Assembly: GCF_001426755.1 (NCBI RefSeq)
Contig: NZ_LMFJ01000002.1
Location: 83,928 to 147,927, forward strand
Direction of reading: 5' to 3'
Length of the DNA stretch: 64,000 bases
From: Aeromicrobium sp. Root495
GTDB taxonomy: Bacteria; Actinomycetota; Actinomycetes; Propionibacteriales; Nocardioidaceae
Shown here: in pieces, positions 59,609 through 64,000 of the stretch
How the letters are laid out: every line of letters begins with the position of its first letter
Position numbering within the stretch: position 1 is the stretch's first letter
Made by a program: the position numbers and the translations under genes
Notes under the pieces: generated by a model
Told to the model about the DNA's origin: nothing
Seen by the model: the letters and a program-made list of their open reading frames with translations, nothing else
Database searches by the model: none

Positions 59609-59834
59609 GAGGCTTCCTACGGGTGCACGAGAGAACAGGTCGATGACCTGGGGCCAGCTGCCTGGCCTGGTGACGAGGCTCGGGGTGTGCTCGAGGGTCC
59701 GGGAGGAAGTCCCTGCTGGGAACCGGGGCGATCGAGGCGGTGAGCCACGTCAAGCGTACTCCCCCGGGGTGTCCTCGGCAGTCGAAGGCCCACACGGTGG
59801 GCGCGGCGGCGAGACCGTCGGCCAAGATTGACCC

Positions 59835-61592
59835 ATGTCAGCGACCCTCCGCCTGTGGCCCGGACGCCTCGTCAGACGGCGCGTCCAGGACTGGCCGGAC
59901 TGGTCGCGGGTCGCGCTCGGTGTCGTGCTCGTCGGGGCGGGTCTGACGCTCCTCCCGCGCCCGCTCTCCGCCCTCGAGGTGCTCGGCTGGGCCGTCGGCG
60001 TCGGCGCGGCGCTCTGGGGCGTGCTCGAGCTCGCCCGTCGCGACGCCTCGCTCCTTCGCCGCCTGGCGGGCCTGCTCGCCGTCGCGGCCGGGGCCGCGGT
60101 GCTGCTGCAGCCCGACTCGTCGCTCGGCTGGATCGGCACGGTCGTCGCGGCCGGGCTCCTGGTCACCGGTGCCGCCAGAGTGGCCCAGGTCCGCAGCGGC
60201 ACCACCGGTTCGCGCGTGGCCGCAGGACTGCTCGGGTCGGCCGAGGTCGTGCTGGGTGTCGTGGCCCTCACGTGGCCCGACGTCACCCTCGTCACGATCG
60301 CGCTCGTCTTCTCGATCCGCCTCACCGTGCTGGGCGTCTCCACGCTGCTCGACCTCGCCCGGCACCGCGACCCCGACCGCGTCCGGTCCGAGCCCGACCC
60401 GCTCCGCCGCTCCCTCCGGGTGGTGTGGGCGGTCGTGGCCTTCTCCATGACGCTCCTGCTGCTGTGGTCGAGCGTCGTCCTGCGGGAGTCGACGCCGCCC
60501 GGTCGGTTCTACAGCGCCCCGGCCGAGGCGGCCGCCACCGGACCTGCGGGTGAGCTGCTGCGGGCCGAGCGGTTCACGCGGCAGGTCCCGTCGGGCGCCG
60601 AGGGCTGGCGCATCCTCTACCGCACGCGCGACCTCCTCGACCGGCCCACCGTCGCGAGCGCCCTGGTCGTCCTGCCGCGCTCGAGCGGCGACCACCCCGT
60701 CGTGGCCTGGGCGCACGGGACCACCGGGATGACCCGACAGTGCGCGCCGAGCCTGCTCGACGAACCCTTCTCCGCAGGGGGCTTCCCTGAGATGATGCCC
60801 ACCGTGGTGGAGCGCGGCTGGGCCGTCGTTGCCACGGACTACGCGGGGCTCGGGACCGCCGGTACCCAGCCCTACCTCGTGGGCCGTGGCGAGGCCCACA
60901 GCGTGCTCGACGCCGTCCGCGCAGCCCGCCGCCTCACCGCCTCGGACCGGACCACCAGCACGCTCTCGGACCGCACCGTGGTCTGGGGCCACTCGCAGGG
61001 CGGCGGCGCGGCCCTGTGGACCAGCCAGCTCCAGCCCTCGTACGCGCCCGACGTCCCGCTGAGCGGCACAGCCGCCATGGCACCCGCCGCCGACCTCGTG
61101 CCGGTCGTGCGCGACCTCGCCGACACCGACGCCGGGACGCTCTTCGTGGCCTACGTCGTCACGGCGTTCGCCGATCTCTACCCCGACGTGCGCCGGACCG
61201 ACGTGCTCCGACCCGCGGCCGTCCCCCTGGTGGCCGAGATCGCACAGCGCTGTCCCTCCGAGCCCGGCACGTTCGCGTCCGTGATCACGGCGCTCTCGGT
61301 CAAGAACCAGGCCGTCCTGGCCGAGGAGCCCGGCCAGGGCGCCTGGGGTGATCGGCTGCGGGAGAACACGCCGACCGACCCCGGCCCCTCGCCCCTGCTC
61401 GTGGCGCAGGGGGCCCGCGACGACCTCGTGCGCCCCGGCGTCCAGGCGGCCTACGTGAAGCGGCTGCGCGCCGCCGGACACGCCGTCGACTACCGGACGT
61501 ACAAGGGCCTCGACCACGCGACGCTCGTCGAGAAGGGGTCGGCGCTGCTGCCCCAGCTCCTGGACTGGACGCAGGAGCGCCTCGAGCCGTGA
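59835..61592 (+). CDS. Membrane DUF308-like domain fused to a secretory-lipase-type alpha/beta hydrolase
   Basis: The 585-residue protein has an N-terminal block of about six helices (residues 25-190; VALGVVLVGAGLTLLPRP, GTVVAAGLLVTGAARVAQV, LLGSAEVVLGVVALTWPDVTLVTIAL) of DUF308/HdeD type, a further helix near 205-223, then an extracytoplasmic alpha/beta hydrolase. That part has WAHGTTG, the nucleophile in WGHSQGGG, Asp in VAQGARDDLV and His in GLDHATL, and resembles secretory lipases. AAGATT six bases before the ATG suggests a leaderless message. Confidence 0.85.
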   Translation: MSATLRLWPGRLVRRRVQDWPDWSRVALGVVLVGAGLTLLPRPLSALEVLGWAVGVGAALWGVLELARRDASLLRRLAGLLAVAAGAAVLLQPDSSLGWIGTVVAAGLLVTGAARVAQVRSGTTGSRVAAGLLGSAEVVLGVVALTWPDVTLVTIALVFSIRLTVLGVSTLLDLARHRDPDRVRSEPDPLRRSLRVVWAVVAFSMTLLLLWSSVVLRESTPPGRFYSAPAEAAATGPAGELLRAERFTRQVPSGAEGWRILYRTRDLLDRPTVASALVVLPRSSGDHPVVAWAHGTTGMTRQCAPSLLDEPFSAGGFPEMMPTVVERGWAVVATDYAGLGTAGTQPYLVGRGEAHSVLDAVRAARRLTASDRTTSTLSDRTVVWGHSQGGGAALWTSQLQPSYAPDVPLSGTAAMAPAADLVPVVRDLADTDAGTLFVAYVVTAFADLYPDVRRTDVLRPAAVPLVAEIAQRCPSEPGTFASVITALSVKNQAVLAEEPGQGAWGDRLRENTPTDPGPSPLLVAQGARDDLVRPGVQAAYVKRLRAAGHAVDYRTYKGLDHATLVEKGSALLPQLLDWTQERLEP

Positions 61593-61713
61593 CCCCACCA
61601 GGGGCCAGGTCGGCCGCGCGCACAGGCGTGGGCCTCGTCCTGGGACCGACTCAGTGCCGACTCGCGCCGATCCGGTACCGAGATGCTGCAGCCATCTGCT
61701 CTACCGTTCTTCC

Positions 61714-62424
61714 ATGAGCACTCATCCCGCCCCTCCCGCCACGGCCCAGAAGCTCGGCGCCGAGGCCCTCGGAACCTTCTGGCTCGTCCTCGGCGGTTGC
61801 GGCACCGCCATCTTCGCGGGCGACCAGGTCGGCTACCTCGGCGTGGCCCTGGCCTTCGGCCTCACTGTCCTCACCGGCGCCTACGCCTTCGGCCCGGTCT
61901 CGGGCGGTCACTTCAACCCCGCGGTCTCCGTGGGACTGGCCGCCGCCGGACGCTTCTCCTGGAAGGACGTCCCCGGCTACGCGGTGGTCCAGGTGGCGGG
62001 CGCCAGCCTCGCGGGTCTCGTGCTCCTGCTCGTCGCTCGCGGCAAGGACGGCTTCTCGGCGAAGGGCGCCTTCGCCACCAACGGGTACGGGGAGCACTCC
62101 CCGCAGGGCTACGACCTCTGGTCGGTGCTCGCGGTCGAGGCCCTGCTCACGGCCGTCTTCCTCCTCATCATCCTGGGGGCCTCGGCGCGGCGGGCCGCGG
62201 TGGGCTTCAGCGGACTGACCATCGGTCTCGGCCTCACGCTCGTCCACCTCGTGAGCATCCCCATCAGCAACACCTCGGTGAACCCCGCCCGCTCCTTGGG
62301 GGTCTCCTGGTTCGCCGGCGGCGACGTCATCGTCCAGCAGTGGGCCTTCGTCGTGGCGCCCGTGGTCGGCGCCCTGGTGGCCGGCCTCCTGCACGACGCC
62401 CTGCTCGGTCGCGACGATGACTGA
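61714..62424 (+). CDS. aqpZ: Aquaporin Z-type water channel
   Basis: From ATG 61714 the 236-residue protein is a six-helix MIP channel with both NPA boxes, GHFNPAVS and SVNPARSL, and a selectivity-filter Arg after the second. Phe and the small residues around it (FGLTVLTGAYAFGPVSGGH, TLVHLVSIPIS) fit water-selective AqpZ rather than a glycerol channel. It passes water through the cytoplasmic membrane. Confidence 0.95.
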   Translation: MSTHPAPPATAQKLGAEALGTFWLVLGGCGTAIFAGDQVGYLGVALAFGLTVLTGAYAFGPVSGGHFNPAVSVGLAAAGRFSWKDVPGYAVVQVAGASLAGLVLLLVARGKDGFSAKGAFATNGYGEHSPQGYDLWSVLAVEALLTAVFLLIILGASARRAAVGFSGLTIGLGLTLVHLVSIPISNTSVNPARSLGVSWFAGGDVIVQQWAFVVAPVVGALVAGLLHDALLGRDDD

Positions 62425-62455
62425 CCGGCCCGCCGCTCACTTCACGGGCGTAAAG

Positions 62456-62803
62456 CTACGATCCGGCGGCTCCGCCTCCCGGCAGCTCGAGGACGGTCAA
62501 CCGGTCGTCCCAGGGCAGGACGGACCGGACGGCGTCGGCCGCGGCCTGGTCGGCCCAGACCACCCCGACGGCGAACCTGGCTAGTCCGTCGCTGCGCGCC
62601 TGGGCCTGGTCTGCGAGTCCCGAGACCTCGGCGCACCACGTGGCCAGGTACGCCTGCGCCGCTCCCGAGACCCGTGGCCCTAGCGAGTCGGCCGCGCCCC
62701 GAGCGTCCTGGAGCCGGCGTTCGCCAGCCCGGAGGCACTCGGCCTGGCCGTCCCACGTGACGCACGCCTGGTGAATGACGGGAAGCAGGACACCGAACGT
62801 CAT
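62456..62803 (-). CDS. WXG100/ESX-like small helical protein
   Basis: A 115-residue protein from ATG 62803 behind GAGGAG. Two long helices (VIHQACVTWDGQAECLRAGERRLQDARGAADSLG and VSGAAQAYLATWCAEVSGLADQAQARSDGLARFAVGV) with a turn and Trp residues resemble ESX-secreted WXG100-type helical hairpins, although the exact Trp-x-Gly is absent. It is followed leftward by aqpZ convergently. It may be a type VII-related substrate, unproven. Confidence 0.55.
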   Translation of the reverse strand: MTFGVLLPVIHQACVTWDGQAECLRAGERRLQDARGAADSLGPRVSGAAQAYLATWCAEVSGLADQAQARSDGLARFAVGVVWADQAAADAVRSVLPWDDRLTVLELPGGGAAGS

Positions 62804-63063
62804 CACGACTCCTCGCTTTTCACCACAGGATGATTTGATCAAAGTGCCTGTATGACCTGGTCAACACCTCCCACGCGGCCTGACAGGACGCGCGGTGACT
62901 ACGCGTCCGTCCTTCGTCCGCATCGGGTCATGGACAGACGCCACGTCACCGCTCCCGGCCGCGTCGACGCAGTCAGGGCTCAAGCTGCAAGGACGCGCCA
63001 CGTTCCTGCCGCGCCTCATGGCCACCCCGGGCGCCGAATCCTCATGAGCCTGCATGACACGCC

Positions 63064-63621
63064 TCACGGATCCGATCCTCGGGGCCAGCCGGACTCGACG
63101 AGGGAGTCGGGGATGGCAAAACAGCCCGTGCCGACGACGACACCGACACCGGTCGCCAACCCGCTCGGATCGTCGCGAAGATCTTGCAGGGAGGCTGACC
63201 CGTTCCGCCTGATGCCATGGAGCGGCTCCGTTCTGAAGACGAGTCCGAAACCATCGAAAGGTTCGACGTCCCAACCCTCCTTGCGCCAGGTCCTCGTCAC
63301 GGCGGCTGCAACCTCCGGGACCCTGTGGTTCTCGACGACGAAGCTTCCCCGAACCTCGAGACTCACGTACCGCCGGTCGGCAAGGTCGCTGCACCGCACA
63401 GCAACCACCGTGCGACCGTTCCGCCGGTCGATGCCTCCCAGCTCGTCCATGGCAACCTTCACCACTCGCTCCTGGGTCGCCAGGGTCTCGGTCTTGAGCT
63501 CGTCTGCCTCGGCCGCGCTGAGGTCGGGCCCGAAGCCGGAGTCCGAGCGACAACCCGTCAGCCCGAGCATCAGGAGCAGGACCGGAAGAAGCGACCTCGT
63601 GGCTCGGCGCCCTCTCACCAC
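63064..63621 (-). CDS. Lipoprotein of unknown function
   Basis: The 185-residue product has a lipobox signal (SLLPVLLLMLGLTGC) and an extracytoplasmic domain with EVAAAVTRTWRKEGWDV and GLVFRT, plus a hydrophobic glycine-rich end (GLATGVGVVVGTGCFA). It starts with GTG at 63621, overlapping the next gene by 7 bp. Such lipoproteins are often found beside ESX-like helical proteins in actinobacteria. Confidence 0.72.
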   Translation of the reverse strand: MVRGRRATRSLLPVLLLMLGLTGCRSDSGFGPDLSAAEADELKTETLATQERVVKVAMDELGGIDRRNGRTVVAVRCSDLADRRYVSLEVRGSFVVENHRVPEVAAAVTRTWRKEGWDVEPFDGFGLVFRTEPLHGIRRNGSASLQDLRDDPSGLATGVGVVVGTGCFAIPDSLVESGWPRGSDP

Positions 63622-64000
63622 GGGACAGGCACCAGCCTTGAGATCGCCGCAGGGATCGGTCCCCCATGCCTGACGATGTCCATCCCCTCCTCGACAGTCG
63701 CCTCAGCCATGAGCCTCGTCCACCAACCGGAGCTGCCGTCGCGTCCGTCGACGCGCTCCACCTCCTGCCCCGCCACGACCCGAGCGCTGTTGATGAGCGC
63801 GTTCGCGGCAGGTGCGTCGGCGCCCGCGCTGTCGAGCTGTCGGGGGTCACGGAAGTAGGAGCCGTGATTGAGCGCGACATCGCGCTTCACGTCACGGAGA
63901 TCGAAGTCGGCCTGCGAGTCGGCACGGATCCTCGTCCCTCCGAACGCCTGATCGGCGGGGTCGGTGCCGAGAGACGGCTGATGTCGGCCCCCCAGGCGGG
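63615..64000 (-). CDS. Unknown protein, 5' truncated at the window edge
   Basis: The frame is open to the right edge (128 visible codons), so the start lies outside. Visible text: AFGGTRIRADSQADFDLRDVKRDVALNHGSYFRDPRQLDSAGADAPAANALINSARVVAGQEVERV and a short C-terminus. The product is soluble and polar. It overlaps the lipoprotein gene by 7 bp, so they are cotranslated. Close to the WXG100-like and lipoprotein genes it could belong to a secreted-toxin-type set, but there is no direct evidence. Confidence 0.6.
   Translation of the reverse strand, partial: RLGGRHQPSLGTDPADQAFGGTRIRADSQADFDLRDVKRDVALNHGSYFRDPRQLDSAGADAPAANALINSARVVAGQEVERVDGRDGSSGWWTRLMAEATVEEGMDIVRHGGPIPAAISRLVPVPW

Noticed and set aside
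59838..61598. A 586-codon open frame on the minus strand opposite the lipase fusion
   Set aside because: It is an artefact of high GC in the opposite strand; the product is low-complexity Gly/Arg/Asp-rich, while the plus-strand frame has clear domains.

Overview
The DNA is GC-rich throughout, with start-codon use, leaderless promoters and gene content typical of an actinobacterium. Phenylacetate genes, a Mycobacterium-like Ku/LigD pair, MenB, a WXG100-like protein and a DUF3263 protein fit a Nocardioidaceae-like host (Aeromicrobium or Nocardioides type). The genus is an inference; no rRNA or tRNA gene was seen to settle it.

Left flank (1-6273): phenylacetate catabolism. A 5'-truncated paaZ and a small EthD-type gene run rightward and converge at a strong hairpin on a leftward operon-like set: a PaaG/PaaB-type crotonase, an aldehyde dehydrogenase and paaK. 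A near-perfect palindrome just upstream of the crotonase gene is a likely TetR-type (PaaR-like) operator. A lone PAS-domain gene closes this flank.

Centre (about 6.3-45.0 kb): an apparent integrative and conjugative element of about 38 kb. It carries (i) genes of unknown function at the left; (ii) a 1807-residue MobF relaxase that also contains helicase and primase/TOPRIM parts; (iii) a leftward 10.6 kb type IV secretion operon (14.8-25.4 kb) with a sigma-like regulator, a MinD-like protein, a VirB2-like pilin, VirB8-like and VirB6/TrbL-like proteins, a VirB4 split over two genes, an M23 cell-wall hydrolase, a membrane protein and a VirD4-like coupling protein; (iv) small membrane proteins, an ANTAR protein, a lipoprotein and a DUF3263 protein; (v) a leftward 10.4 kb Tad/Flp pilus operon (29.3-39.8 kb) ending in a membrane-spanning LysM/BTAD regulator; (vi) an acyltransferase scrap, a DUF6461-like gene, excisionase and tyrosine integrase; (vii) an AbiF-type abortive-infection gene preceded by a compact structured RNA with its own promoter and terminator. 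A 9-bp motif (ACCTACCCC) lies upstream of the T4SS, Tad and xis-int operons and may tie them into one regulon. The element ends were not resolved: no convincing att duplication and no tRNA target were found.

Right flank (45.0-64 kb): ordinary chromosome. It holds menB, an SDR, an ACT-domain protein, a DUF3817 membrane protein, a hexapeptide acyltransferase, Ku and three-domain LigD (NHEJ), a short Pro/Asp-rich protein, a Tag-type glycosylase lacking most zinc ligands, an aldo/keto reductase and MerR gene that share an operator, an MFS exporter, an SNF2-type helicase, a DUF308/lipase fusion, an aquaporin, a WXG100-like protein, a lipoprotein and a truncated gene at the window edge. Two intergenic spots (46.9 and 57.4 kb) share a palindromic repeat that looks like a chromosomal REP-type family.
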